Positions 34,100-44,600 of a DNA stretch of 64,000 bases are shown in pieces (the stretch's first letter is position 1; every line of letters starts with the position of its first letter). The notes under the pieces were generated by a model. The model did not search any database. It was not told where the DNA came from and worked only from the letters and a program-made list of their open reading frames with translations. Source of the DNA: Oscillospiraceae bacterium (GTDB taxonomy: Bacteria; Bacillota; Clostridia; Oscillospirales; Oscillospiraceae). The translations under genes and the position numbers were made by a program. The DNA is taken from positions 44,124-108,123 of the forward strand of contig CACWLG010000008.1 in assembly GCA_902761635.1 (NCBI GenBank). The letters are read 5' to 3'.

Positions 34100-34429
34100 C
34101 TATTTTTTAATAAACTTCAAATCCTGCTCCGGCAGGCCGGAATCTTCGGAGACAAAGCGCTCGACCTTCATGTGCAGGTCATATTTTTCCCGCAGGGCCG
34201 CGATCTGTGCCATCATGGGCGAGGCATGGTGCGCGTCGATGGCTGCCTGATCCCGCCATTGGTCAATAAGCAGCACGCTTTCGGGATCGTCCATCGGGAA
34301 ATAGTATGCATAGCGGAGGTTTCCCTCCTCGGCACGGATCGTGGACACAACGCCGCTTCTGACCATTTCTTCGGCAAAAGCTCTGGCACTCCCGTTTAAG
34401 CCGGTGTAATAAAGATGAACGGTAATCAT
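34100..34429 (-). CDS. Antibiotic biosynthesis monooxygenase (ABM/YgiN-like) domain protein
   Basis: 109 residues forming a dimeric alpha/beta barrel: ITVHLYYTGLNGSARAFAEE, LRYAYYFPMDDPESVLLIDQ, then WRDQAAIDAHHASPMMAQI, where the W-x10-H pattern is typical. YgiN relatives oxidise quinols without cofactor. It overlaps the TetR gene by four bases, so it is translated with the regulator. GGGAGG precedes the ATG. Confidence 0.85.
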   Translation of the reverse strand: MITVHLYYTGLNGSARAFAEEMVRSGVVSTIRAEEGNLRYAYYFPMDDPESVLLIDQWRDQAAIDAHHASPMMAQIAALREKYDLHMKVERFVSEDSGLPEQDLKFIKK

Positions 34430-35055
34430 AGCAAGCCTCCCAGCAAAGTCCAGATAAAGTCATAGGCCATGTCATAGGTGCTCATATAAACATAGGAGAT
34501 CCCCGCCTCCTTCATAGCCTGCTTCTGCTTTTCCGTCACCACGGTATAGGGATAAAGGCCGTAGACAAAGGGCAGAAAGGCATACAGGAAGCTCTGGCGT
34601 TTCTGCTCACCGAGGCCGGGAACAAAGTGTTTCAGGCAGCTGTCCAGCGCGTCCTTCGACTTCCCATAGGCCCTCTTGAATGCGACCAGACGCTCCATAC
34701 GGGAATTGGCCTCCATGTCATAGAGGTTCATGCTCAAAAGCTTGAGCATCAGGGAGCGGCGCTCCAGCGCATGGGCAAGCGCGGATGAAAGCTCATCCAG
34801 CGTCATTCTTTCATTCTGCATGCAAAGGCTCTCAAGGTCTTCGGTAAACAGCTCGTATTCCTGCGCGAAAAGCGCAAGGAATATCTCCTCCTTTGTCTCA
34901 AAGTAATTATAGATCGAGGTACGGGTAAAGGAGGTCTGCTGCCCGATTTCCTTCAATGTGATATCCTTGAAGCTCATGGTCTCATAGAGCTTGCGGCATG
35001 CGGCGATGATTTCCTCCCGCCGCGCATTGGTCAGTTCCGCAGATCCTTTTGGCAT
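34426..35055 (-). CDS. TetR family transcriptional regulator
   Basis: 209 residues. The N-terminal helix-turn-helix reads REEIIAACRKLYETMSFKDI, TLKEIGQQTSFTRTSIYNYF, ETKEEIFLAL; the ligand-binding domain that follows is of the type found in clostridial TetR proteins with long C-terminal helices. It is the first gene of the redox operon and is preceded by a strong promoter overlapped by twin palindromes (35220-35274), so it almost certainly represses itself and the genes behind it until an inducer, perhaps a quinone or electrophile, is bound. Confidence 0.93.
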   Translation of the reverse strand: MPKGSAELTNARREEIIAACRKLYETMSFKDITLKEIGQQTSFTRTSIYNYFETKEEIFLALFAQEYELFTEDLESLCMQNERMTLDELSSALAHALERRSLMLKLLSMNLYDMEANSRMERLVAFKRAYGKSKDALDSCLKHFVPGLGEQKRQSFLYAFLPFVYGLYPYTVVTEKQKQAMKEAGISYVYMSTYDMAYDFIWTLLGGLL

Positions 35056-35219
35056 CTCACTGCTCCTCTCTCAAGCGCCTTCTCCATGGAAAGCTTCCAA
35101 TGGCTGCACGCCATGATACCCGCGTGTTTCGCCGGAGTCCGGCTCAGCCTTCCGTCACCCATCGCTCCCATTACGATCACCGGAGGCGGATACGTCACCA
35201 AGGGCGCTTCTATTTTAAA

Positions 35220-35274
35220 GTATTGACACGATGTCAGAGTGTACTATAGCACCATTCTGACACCGTGTCAATAC
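35220..35274 (-). promoter_or_regulatory. TetR promoter with twin operators
   Basis: On the minus strand TTGACA (35271-35266), 17 bases, TATAGT (35248-35243). Two palindromes TGACA-N3-TGTCA (35224-35236 and 35258-35270) are 34 bp apart centre to centre. They sit within two 19-base arms (GTATTGACACGATGTCAGA and its near-complement) that form one large inverted repeat. One operator covers the -35, the other the region just after the start point. The plus strand also reads TTGACA-16-TATAGC, but no plus-strand gene follows. Confidence 0.8.
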
Positions 35275-35352
35275 CGTTTTCGTTTCTTCCGCTGCCCATC
35301 GCTGCGTTTCTGAGCATTGGTCACGATCCCGGTCAATCTGTTTTCATCCTGT

Positions 35353-35889
35353 TCAAAACTCGAAACGGCATACTTCGCAGTTATTCACGCCAAAAGCGGC
35401 AAACTCTTCGTTTTTCATATCCTGAAAATAGGACTTGATAAACCGGGCTATACCGTTGTGGGCAACCAGGATACAGGTATGCTCATCGTCTTTCAGTTCA
35501 TCCAGCAGATTATAGATCCGCTGGGCAACACGGAACATGGATTCGCCAGTCCCGTAAGAGCAGATAAAGTTCTGCTTTGCCTTCTGAAAAGCCTCGCTTT
35601 TTCTCGGGCTGGTTCCCTCCCATCTGCCGAAATTCTGCTCGATCAATCTGGGTTCCACCTTTGCGGGGATCCCCGTAATTTCCGAGATATGCCGCGCGGT
35701 ATCCGCCGCCCGCTGCAAAGGCGAATACAGGATCAGATCTGCATGGATTCCCGACTCTGCAATGACCTTTCCCGTTTTGACGGCCTGCTCATGACCTTTT
35801 TCTGTCAGCGGCGCGTCTGTTGCACCGCAAATCTTATCCTCGAGATTCCACAGGGACTCTCCGTGCCGCACAAAATAAAGCTCCTTCAT
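35353..35889 (-). CDS. Histidine phosphatase family protein
   Basis: 178 residues, phosphoglycerate-mutase-like fold. Phosphohistidine motif LYFVRHGESLWN at the N-terminus; second Arg in LILYSPLQRAADTARHI; catalytic Glu in EQNFGRWEG; second His in CILVAHNGIARFI. Cobalamin pathway phosphatases and broad sugar-phosphate phosphatases share this pattern; the substrate cannot be told. GGGGGG stands some 12 bases before the ATG. Single gene. Confidence 0.9.
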   Translation of the reverse strand: MKELYFVRHGESLWNLEDKICGATDAPLTEKGHEQAVKTGKVIAESGIHADLILYSPLQRAADTARHISEITGIPAKVEPRLIEQNFGRWEGTSPRKSEAFQKAKQNFICSYGTGESMFRVAQRIYNLLDELKDDEHTCILVAHNGIARFIKSYFQDMKNEEFAAFGVNNCEVCRFEF

Positions 35890-36056
35890 CTCTGTTTCTT
35901 TTCCCCCCTGCTTTTTCAGTTTAGCAAATCATATCACATTCTCTGCGGAAAAACAATGCAGCCCTTCTGCATCTTCCCGGTAAAAAGCCGATGCACGCGC
36001 GGCTTGCGGACGGTCGCTGAGCGCATCTCAGCGGCATTGCCCATGGAGCATGATGG

Positions 36057-36818
36057 TCATTGCCTGTTCAAAAACCCCAGATACTCGTCAAAGGCGTTAA
36101 AAAGCATGTCCCCGGAGCAGACCGGCAGCACCATGTCCGTCTCCCCTACCGGACAAAAATCAAAAAAGTCGGCTGCGCCCGTCAGCACGAGTACCGGAAT
36201 CACTTCATAGGAGGGCCCGAACACGATTTCCAGATACGGCACATACTTGGCAGATTGCAGGACCTCCTTCGGGTCGATCCTGTCCTTCATCTTGAACTCC
36301 AGCGAGAAGACCTTGTTTTCGGTGATGACCAGCACATCCGCATAGATTCTGACAAATCGGGAGCGCTTGAGCCGCAGCTCGAAGGCAAGCTCCCAATTCA
36401 GGCAGGCGTCGCCCGCCATCTCCAGAAGATCGTCAAAAAGCCTGCGCATTTGCGTGCGGCAGTCCCGGAAGGAATGGAACAGACCACGCGTGTCGTTGAG
36501 ATTTCTCCCGATGTTTGTACAGCCCTCCGTCAGCCTCTCAAGCCATGCCTCTTCGGATAAATCCATGAACTCGCCCACGCTGCCGTAATACCCGGCGAAT
36601 TCCTGCAGGCCGATATGCGGCCTCGCCTGTCGGACGATCCCGTGCCAGCGGTATTCCCGATCCTGCCAGCACAGCTCCTTCATCAGCGGCGAGCTAAAGA
36701 GAATATGGTTGACAGTCTGGTGATCAAGGCCCAGTTCCTTTGCAATCTCGCGCGCCTTCAAGCCGCTGTTTTGACAGATCAGCGCGCAAATCGACTGTTC
36801 AGTCTCGTGTGTCTTCAT
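36057..36818 (-). CDS. HTH plus PD-(D/E)XK nuclease-like protein of unknown function
   Basis: 253 residues, not recognised as a named family. Residues 1-60 look like a winged helix-turn-helix (ICQNSGLKAREIAKELGLDH, QTVNHILFSS). The C-terminal half (about 160-215) has the strand order and residues of a PD-(D/E)XK fold: RIYADVLVITENKV, then SLEFKMKD (E-x-K) and VLQSAKYVPYLEIVF, like the nuclease-type domains found in some DUF2075 and restriction-related proteins. The middle region is helical. GGAG lies before the ATG. It stands alone beside a dispersed repeat. A DNA-directed or defence-like role is possible but unproved. Confidence 0.7.
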   Translation of the reverse strand: MKTHETEQSICALICQNSGLKAREIAKELGLDHQTVNHILFSSPLMKELCWQDREYRWHGIVRQARPHIGLQEFAGYYGSVGEFMDLSEEAWLERLTEGCTNIGRNLNDTRGLFHSFRDCRTQMRRLFDDLLEMAGDACLNWELAFELRLKRSRFVRIYADVLVITENKVFSLEFKMKDRIDPKEVLQSAKYVPYLEIVFGPSYEVIPVLVLTGAADFFDFCPVGETDMVLPVCSGDMLFNAFDEYLGFLNRQ

Positions 36819-36920
36819 GGCTCGCTCCGTTCCGACATCTGTTTATTCTGCTCCGTGACAGACTCAGGTAGAACGTCTCTGAAGAATCTGCGCCGGATTT
36901 CCATGCAAGATGATTCGATA

Positions 36921-37020
36921 GATCGACCCGCTGAGCAACGCAGCTTGACGTTGAACGACGGGCCGATGAGGGCATCGGCTCCTACGGATTTGTATGCTTA
37001 TGCCTTTTGAGACAGCCCCT
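36921..37020. repeat. Dispersed intergenic repeat, copy B
   Basis: About 100 bp starting GATCGACCCGCTGAGCAACG, with a GCCGATG/CATCGGC hairpin and ending TGCCTTTTGAGACAGCCCCT. Nearly identical to 54619-54720 and related to 49290-49439 and parts of 11114-11290. The rest of 36819-37232 holds a hairpin ATCGACCGG/CCGGTCGAT (37072-37098) and nothing else that could be identified. Confidence 0.75.
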
Positions 37021-37232
37021 TTTTCTCTCGAAGGGGATGGGACCATAACAGGAAGCCCTGGCGGGGCTTTCATCGACCGGTGTACATATCCGGTCGATTC
37101 CTTTTAAGCTGTTGTCAGGATATCAGGGCTATCGGTGATCGGCGGCAAAATGCTGCCGCGCTCTCGCTTCGTCGCTTCCGGGAATAAGGTACCCGTCCCC
37201 GTGAGGCGCGGCGCAGCGGGAGATTCTTTATG

Positions 37233-37718
37233 TCAGGACGGATCAAAGGGGATTTCATAATCTGCGTCCGGATCATAGAATTCAAATCCCGCTTTAACGG
37301 CAAATCGTTCCGCCTCTGTTCCTTTTTTGCCGAACACCATTACGTTCCCACAGCCCTGCAGGGCACAGTCGTCCACCTTTTCCACCGTGGGGGGGATGCG
37401 GATCTCACGCAATTTTTTGCAGTTGGCGAAGGCGTTTTTCTCAATCGCCGTCACGTTTTCCGAAATCACGATACACTCCGCCGCGCTCCCCTCAAAGGCG
37501 CCCTCCCCGATCCATGTGAGGGATTCGGGCATGAGGAGGACGGGGGGTTCGTCCTGCGCGGCATGAACATGCTCGGAACGAATCACGGGCGCTTCCGATG
37601 TCAGCGCCTCGGCTCTCCTGCCGTCCTCCGCCCTGGCCGTCGGCACAAGACAGAGCATGATCGTCAGCCCCGACAGCAGCACAAGGCTCCCGCGTTTTGC
37701 CATCTTGTGTGATCTCAT
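37233..37718 (-). CDS. Small secreted BspA-type leucine-rich repeat protein
   Basis: About 161 residues. A signal segment (RGSLVLLSGLTIMLCLVPTA) is followed by a short acidic linker and a few LRR_5 units: LTWIGEGAFEGSAAECIVIS, VTAIEKNAFANCKKLREI, VEKVDDCALQGCGNVMVFG and AERFAVKAGFEFYDP. The cadence is the same as in the protein at 49475, with which it shares the AxxFAxCKKL core. GGAGG lies eight bases before the ATG at 37718; an ATG two codons upstream is possible. It ends the gene series lipoprotein-LRR behind the 2779-residue protein and the 47-residue peptide. Confidence 0.8.
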   Translation of the reverse strand: MRSHKMAKRGSLVLLSGLTIMLCLVPTARAEDGRRAEALTSEAPVIRSEHVHAAQDEPPVLLMPESLTWIGEGAFEGSAAECIVISENVTAIEKNAFANCKKLREIRIPPTVEKVDDCALQGCGNVMVFGKKGTEAERFAVKAGFEFYDPDADYEIPFDPS

Positions 37719-37850
37719 TGTCATATCCTCCCCCGGCAGTGTTACGGACAGCCCTCGGCCAGGCACGATTTCAAGCATTTGCCGCTGCCCCATAAGTGTG
37801 TGGAAAGGCTGTCCGTTCCGTAAGGCGGTTTCCCGTATTGCATGCTGCTC

Positions 37851-38468
37851 TCAGCCGATGACGAACACCTGTCCCCACTGTTGCTCCAGCGCCGTCGGCG
37901 TTGGAACCGGCGTTGGGCTTGCCGTTAGTGTCGGGTTTGGCACTGGCGTTGTGCTTGGCGCTGGCGTTGCGCTTGGCGCTGGTGTTGCGCTTGGCGCTGG
38001 CGTTGCGCTTGGCACTGGCGTTGCGTTTTCTGTCAGTATTTCATCCGATATCGGATTTGGGCTCCGCATCGGCGTCGGATCCGGTGTGAAAACGGCCGTC
38101 CGATCCGATATCACAGCGATCTGCTGAGGGCTGTCCCAAGCAACAACGATCTCCCAGTCTTCTTCCGTGGCAGACTGGGTGGAACGCGGCGCGGCCGCCG
38201 GCGTTGTTGTGGGCGTCGGCGCCGCTGTGGCCGCGGGAGTCTGCACAGATATCGGTGCCGGCGCCGCTGTGGCCGCGGGCGTTTGCACAGATATCGGTGT
38301 CGGTGCCGCTGTGGCCGTGGGAGTCGGAGAAGGCGCAGGCGTCGGCGAAGCTGCAGATGCAGATGGCGCCGGGGATGCAGAAGGCACGGGCCCGGTCTTC
38401 GACGTACAGCCGCACAACAGGCAAAGCGCAAGGGCCAGGGCACAGATCCTGCAAATTTTATGTCTCAT
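37851..38468 (-). CDS. Pro/Thr/Ala-rich lipoprotein
   Basis: 205 residues. Lipoprotein leader ICALALALCLLCGCTSK, with the lipobox LCGC. Two low-complexity arms made of repeats (TPISVQTPAATAA, then SATPAPSATPAPSATPAPS) flank a central ordered stretch of about 45 residues (EEDWEIVVAWDSPQQIAVIS). The repeats likely form an extended wall-spanning stalk. The DNA repeats are of 18 and about 48 bases and could vary in number by slippage. The ATG at 38468 is eight bases after AAGGA, a better fit than the TTG at 38474. It lies 12 bases behind the 47-residue peptide gene. Confidence 0.75.
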   Translation of the reverse strand: MRHKICRICALALALCLLCGCTSKTGPVPSASPAPSASAASPTPAPSPTPTATAAPTPISVQTPAATAAPAPISVQTPAATAAPTPTTTPAAAPRSTQSATEEDWEIVVAWDSPQQIAVISDRTAVFTPDPTPMRSPNPISDEILTENATPVPSATPAPSATPAPSATPAPSTTPVPNPTLTASPTPVPTPTALEQQWGQVFVIG

Positions 38469-38480
38469 ATGCAATCCTTC

Positions 38481-38624
38481 TTAATTCAGCGGATAGACCT
38501 CAGACCAGTCTTTTTCAAACATGGAGCTTGTGATGATGTCCATCGGTTCGAGCTCTATCCATTCCAGCTCCGGCGCAATATAGGGCTTTTTGCTCATCCC
38601 CGACCATTCATAGGGCTCTTTCAT
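38481..38624 (-). CDS. 47-residue peptide with DIITSS motif
   Basis: Small open frame, ATG at 38624 to TAA at 38481, between the giant protein and the lipoprotein. It begins MKEPYEWSGMSKKPYIAPEL, continues EWIELEPMDIITSSMFEK and ends DWSEVYPLN. The core Y-x-A-P-E-L-E....DIITSS is mirrored in the 41-residue product at 50007 (YEPVTITVTRFETEDIITTS), which also follows a large secreted protein and precedes a small LRR gene. No signal peptide. A purine-rich stretch (AAGGGAGCGGAAAG) lies upstream. The conserved acidic-DIIT(S/T)S core suggests a peptide recognised by another protein, such as a maturation or export factor, but the function is unknown. Confidence 0.75.
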   Translation of the reverse strand: MKEPYEWSGMSKKPYIAPELEWIELEPMDIITSSMFEKDWSEVYPLN

Positions 38625-38642
38625 AAGCTTTCCGCTCCCTTC

Positions 38643-41600
38643 TCAGCTGCGTTTCGCCGGCACAGGTTTGGTGCCGTTCCAGGTGATATAGAATTCCTTC
38701 GGCTTGATTTCCGATCTCACGCCATCCTTCGTAACGAGGTAGAGCGTAACGCGAAAATCCGTCTCGGCTGGCGTGCTGCCGTCAAGGTAGAGCTTGTTGG
38801 GCACGCCCAGCACCGCGCAGCAGGTCAGGTTCTTCGACCATAGCGCATTCGCGCCCAGGAGTCTGACCGCATCCGCGACTTCAAACTTTGTCACCTGATC
38901 CTCAACCGTCTGCCATATATAATCGCTGTAGATTTTGTCACTGTACTGCGCGTCGGCCAAATCGGAATAGTCGGCCGCGCCGCTCAGCTTGTAATCAATG
39001 TCGAAGCCGATCTTGCTGTACAGAGACTTCTCCGGAACGGATGTGACAAAGCGGAGGTCCGTCTTGTTCGGATCACCGGTCTTTGAATTTGTACGGAACT
39101 GGATGCCTAGGGCGAGGGCGTTGGCCGGGATGTAGCGGGCATAAGCGCCGGTCTCAGGGATGTCAGTCTCCGTGGCGATGGGGCTGCCGCTGAATTCCGC
39201 GTCGGCATACCAGCCGAGGAAGAGGGTGTCGGTGTCATCCTCCCATTCGCGCAGCGCGGGCGCTGTCCTGCCGAAGCAGGTCAGGACATCCTCCTTCGAG
39301 TAGTAGAAGGGCAGCGGGTCGGGTGCTGCCGCAATGAGGAAGCGCGTGGTAACTGCGCCGTCGCCGAAGTTCACGGTAAGGCTGTGCTCGCCGTCGGACA
39401 GGGTTTCGAGATACTCGCTCTTGATCGTCACAATCACACTGCCCTTCTCGGCTGAGTAATGATCTGCCGTGACGCTCCTGCCGTCGATCTCGATGCCGGT
39501 GAAGAGCTCCATGGTCAGCTTATCGTGATTCACATCGTCACTGCCGTTGCCGCGCACGACGCGGAAAACGGCGCTCTTGCCGCTGCCCCGGGTCCACGTT
39601 TCTGTCTCCTCGCGGTAGGTGTAACCCGGGCGCGCGATGGACTCACACAGCTGCTCCGTATAGGTTTTTCCCTCCAGGTCCGCCGCCACAGTGTAGGTCA
39701 CACTGCCGTCGGCCTCTCTGGTCGGCAGTATTATCTCGGGCTGAAGCTGCGCCTCGGCCAGCGCCTCACAGATGTGGCTCGTGTCATGCCGGCAGACGAA
39801 GCGAAGAACCGCGCTGTAACGATCGTCCGTCCACACCGCTTCCCCGTTCCGCTGCCAGTCGTGTCCGAGGGGGGCGAGAAAGATCGTGTCATAAAGCTCG
39901 GGCTCGACCTCGTTCTCCCCGCCGGCATCAGTGAAGACGCTGTCACAGCTTTCACAGATCCAGTATGCGATGTTACCTTCCTCTGTGCAGCCGGGTTTCT
40001 TTTCCGGGACAGCTGTCAGCTTGTGCACATGGGTGATGCTCGGGATGACGGCTGTCTCGCTGTGCGTGGGGTCGTTTTCGCATACACGCGTCTGCTCGCC
40101 GTCCTCGGTCTCGGTGGCAGCCCTGATGACTGTCCACTCGCCCCACTTATGACCGAGAGCAGGGATGCTGCGGGTCTTCTCGGAATCAAAGGCGGGGTTT
40201 TCAAACAGGGCCCGGTACAGTGCCACCCCTTCGTCCTCGCAGCTTGCAGGGACCGCGGTTTTGATTTCGATCGCGTCACAGATCTCCTGCTGTATGTGGC
40301 TCGTGTCGTTTCTGCACCGGCGCTCGGCAACCACAATACTCAGATCGTCGGACCAAAGGTAAGTCGCCTTGCCCCAGTCGTGGCCGGCAGCGGGGATGAT
40401 CTCGCTGCGCGTTGAGAGGATCGCAGTGCAGTTTTCGCAGTGCAGTGCAAGCGTTTTCACGCCGGGCTGTGTGCAGCCGGGGGCAGTGCTGCTCTCTTCC
40501 TCCCAGGCTCCGGTCTTGTGGCCGAGGGGGGGTATCACGGTATCCTCAGGGGCAATCCAGTTCTTCCCCTGCTCATCTTCAAAGCAGAGGCCGCAGCCCC
40601 GACACCGGTAATAAGCCCTGCTGCCTTCCTCCGTGCAGCTTGCTGCCTTTTCCGGGACAAGTGTCATGGTATGGGTGTGGCCCAGAGCAGGAATGGCGCG
40701 GGTCTGGACATGCGCAGGGTCATGCAGGCAGATGCGCTGTTCTTCCCCGTCTTCCGTTTCGGTGGGCGTCTTGATGGTCTCCCACTTGCCCCAGTCGTGA
40801 CCGAGGGCGAAAATTGCATCGCCGCGGGTGCTGAGAGTCTCACCGCAGTCGGCGCAGTGCAGTGTAAAGCGGACATAGCCCGGCGTCGTGCAGTCGGGTT
40901 CTTGCTTTTCGCTGACCCAGTCTGCGGCGGTGTGGCCATTCGGCGGGAGGGTAAGATTGTCGGGGGTGATTTCCGTTGTTCCTTCCGCTTCGGTGAAGAG
41001 CCTGCCGCAGCCGGTACAGGTCCAATATGTGATGCTGCCGGGCTCGGTGCAGGAAGGCTCTGTGCCTTCGGTCCTGACCAGGGTGTGGACATGCGGCAGC
41101 TTCGGGATCGCGCGCGTCTCGGTATGGTCCGCGTCATGGGCGCAGATTCGGATTTCGGTACCCTCTGCCTCTTCTGTCGCCTGGGTATCGGTGATCCATT
41201 CGCCCCAGGCGTGGCCAAGGGCGGGGATGCGTTCGGTGCGGGTAGTGAGTGCCTCGCCGCAGCGGGCACAGAACAGGGTATAAGAACGGATACCGATCTC
41301 GGTGCACGTGGGGCTTTTCTCGACTGTGCCCTCGCTCCACGCCCCCGCTGTATGGCCGAGGGGGTCGGTCGCCATGTCCTCGGGATCGACAGGCTTTGTC
41401 CCGGCGGCGTCTGCGAAATACAGCCCGCAGCCGGAGCAGCGGTAGTAAGCGCTGCTGCCGGGAGCGACACAGCCTGGCTGCTGCGCGGGGATCGCCGTCA
41501 GGGTATGGGTATGCTGGAGGACCGGAAGCGTGCGCTCTTCAACGTGGCGCTCGTCGTTCAGGCAGACGCGGGTCTGTCTGCCCTCCTGCGTCTCGGTGGG

Positions 41601-44600
41601 CTCCAGAGTGGTCTCCCACTCGCCCCAGTCGTGGCCGAGGGGAGCGATGCTCTCACCCCGGGAGGAAAGCTCCTCACCGCAGTCCGAACAATAGAGCTTC
41701 ATTCGCCTGTAGCCCTGGTCGGTGCAGCCGGGCTGCTTGGTGACGGCGTCAAGCTGCCATCCGGACCCGGCGCTGTGACCTTTGGCGGGAAGCGCAATGT
41801 CGCTGTCATAGATTTCTTTTTTGCCCGCCGCATCGGCAAAGCGCCTGCCGCAGCCGGTGCACGTCCAGTAGGCGATATTGCCCGGCTCCGTACAGCCGGG
41901 CGCTGCAGCGTCGGTCTTCGTCATGCTGTGGCGATGCGCAAGCTTCGGGATGACATGCTGCCCGGCCTTGCCGCAGCGCGCGCAGGTGCGCGTTTCGATT
42001 CCGGTTTCCTGCTCGGTTGCGGGCTTGGTCACGGTCCAGGCGCCCCAGGCGTGGCCCAGGGCGGAGGTGCGCTCGGTGCGCGTCTCAAGCGCCGCGCCGC
42101 AGACGGAGCAGCGCCTCACATAGGTGTCGAGGCCCTCAGTCCCGCACGTGGGGGCAAGACTGCCTGTCAGATCCCACGCGTCCTTCGGTGTGTGGTCCTT
42201 GACCGGGATCACAGTCTCGGCCTGCGTGGTTTCGTTCGTACCTGCATCGTCTGCAAAGAGCTTGCCGCAGCCGGTACAGGTCCAGTATTCCATACTGCCG
42301 GGCACGGTGCATGAGGGCTGTCTGCCTTCTGTCTTCACCAGGGTGTGAACATGCTTGAGGCGCGGGATCGCACGCGTCTCGATGTGACTTTCGTCACGCG
42401 CGCAGACGCGCTGCTCGCTGCCTTCCTCGCCCTCGGTGGCTGCCTTCGTCACCGTCCACTCGCCCCAGTCGTGGCCAAGCGGATCAAGGACCCGGTCGTG
42501 GACGCTGATGACCTCCCCGCAGCGCGTACACCGGATCTCCATGCGTTCAAAGCCCCGTTCGGTACAGCCTGGCTGCTTCGTGATCCCGGCGCTGGTGGCT
42601 TTGCCTTCGGTCTGGTGGCCGAGGGGATCGACCACGGTCGCAGTCCGGGCAATCTCCTGTGTCCCGGTACTGTCGGCAAAAAGCCTGCCGCAGCCGGTGC
42701 ACGTCCAGTAGGCGATATTGCCCGGCTCCATACAGGTGGCCGCTGCGGCCTCTGTTTTTTCCAGTCTGTGCACATGCGCCGCTCTGGGGATGACGCGGGT
42801 CTCGACGTGAGAGGCGTCGCGCTTGCATGTGCGTGTCTCTTCGCCTTCCTGCGTTTCGCTTGCCTCTCTGGTCACGGTCCAATCGCCCCAGTCGTGTCCG
42901 AGGGGGACGTTCCAGTCATTGCGGCCCTCGAGCAGCTGACCGCAGTCCTTGCAGCGTACCCGGTACTGGTATTCCCCGCGCTCGGTGCAGGTGGCCTCCT
43001 TTGTCACGGTCGTGGTGGCTGTCGGCTGATGGGTTCCCGTGGCCGGGAGGATCACCGACTCCTTCCCGATCCCGGTCTTCCCTTCCGCGTCCGCGAAATA
43101 CTCGCCGCATCCGGTGCATTTCCAGTATCGGATGTTGCCCGCTCTGACACAGATGGGCTCGCTGCGCGCCACTTCGATCAAGCTATGGCTGTGAAGCTGG
43201 GGGATGAGCTTCTGCTCGACGTGGCTGGAGTCGTTTTTGCACACACGCGTCATCTCTCCGGGGTTCTCGGCAGTGGGCTCGGCCGTGGTTTTCCACTCCC
43301 CCCAGTCGTGGCCGAGGGCCGGAAGCGTGACGGTCCTGCTGTCGTTATACTCGCCGTTATCCCCGCCGAAGGCGCGCACGCTGGCAAGATAGCGGATGCT
43401 GCCAGGCTTCTCGCAGGCAGCCTTCGTCGTGCTGGCAAAGACGGACGCGGCAACCTGGCTGAGCTCATTACACTCGGAGCAGACAAACAGCGCCGTAGCG
43501 AGCATGTTGCCGTTCTCGTCCTGCTTCCATTCCCAGATCGGCGCTTTCCAGCTGTGGGCATGCTCCTGCCATACGGCTTTCGCGGTGGTGTCCTCACCGA
43601 TGGAGAAGCTCATGCCCGCATCGTACATGCTCCCGTCAATGCTCCAGTAAAGGAAGTCATAATTCTGGCGTCTGGGCTTTCCTTCGGGCAGCGTGTACTC
43701 CCTGTTTTTGACAAGGCCCTTCATGGGTGTCGGGGTCCCGACGGCGCCGTTCGCGTCAAAGCTGAGCGTGAGCCCGCGCACGAAACTGACTGCCGCTGCT
43801 TTTTTTCCGTCCTTGTCTGCAATCGCGCCGCCGCTCGCTTTGCCGTACTCGGGGATTTTGATGCCGACGTTCTCATTGATTACGGGGGGCTTGTCTCCGA
43901 AATAGACGCCGGTGCCGCCTTCCCTGGCAGTAAATCCGAGTGCTTTTACATTTTCTATGTTTATGCCGCCGGGCGCATAGATCCCGTACTCGCCGGCCGA
44001 AAAGGACAAATTGCTGTCCGCCTTGAAGGTCACCGTCCCGTTCTTCACATACACGCCGTACTTCGCCGGGTTATCCTTGGGGCTTAACCAGGCGTTTCCG
44101 TCAATGGTCAGGTCTCCCTCCGCATAGATGAGCGCGTCGTTGGTCAGCGGCTTCAAGAGAGTCCAGTCGACATTCTTGGGGATCGTCAGGGTATGGGTAA
44201 AGGGATCATAGTGCATTTTCTCCATGTTCTCGGAGGTGACGCGGTTGCCGAGATACCAGATATCGTACTCCACGGGCTTGTCGTTCCTGTTGTACAGGCA
44301 CTTTCTGCAGATGCCCTTTTCGTCGAAGTCGTGCGCCTCGGCGCGCTCATAGTACAGGCAGGTGTTGCAGCAGTGCTCATGGTAATTCTTATCCACCTGG
44401 CGGTAGACCATATCCCCATGCTCGCAGGCCGAGATATAGGTGATCCCGCTGAATGTGAGAATTGAGTTGCGCTTTTCGCGGGTGATGCTGTTCCAGCCAT
44501 AGGAGTCTTTTCTCATTGTCTCGCAGAGCTTGTCCATGGACGTGCCGTGTCGGATCCTGGCATAATCGTCGGTGATGGTCGCCGTGCCGTTCGACTCGCC

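Noticed and set aside
38167-38484. Plus-strand VGVGAAVAAGV-type frame opposite the lipoprotein
   Set aside because: Low-complexity mirror of the Pro/Thr repeats.
39850-43325. The tandem repeat array as a CRISPR or DNA-level repeat
   Set aside because: The repeats are protein-coding, long (about 450 bases), diverged at DNA level and in frame; there are no regular spacers.
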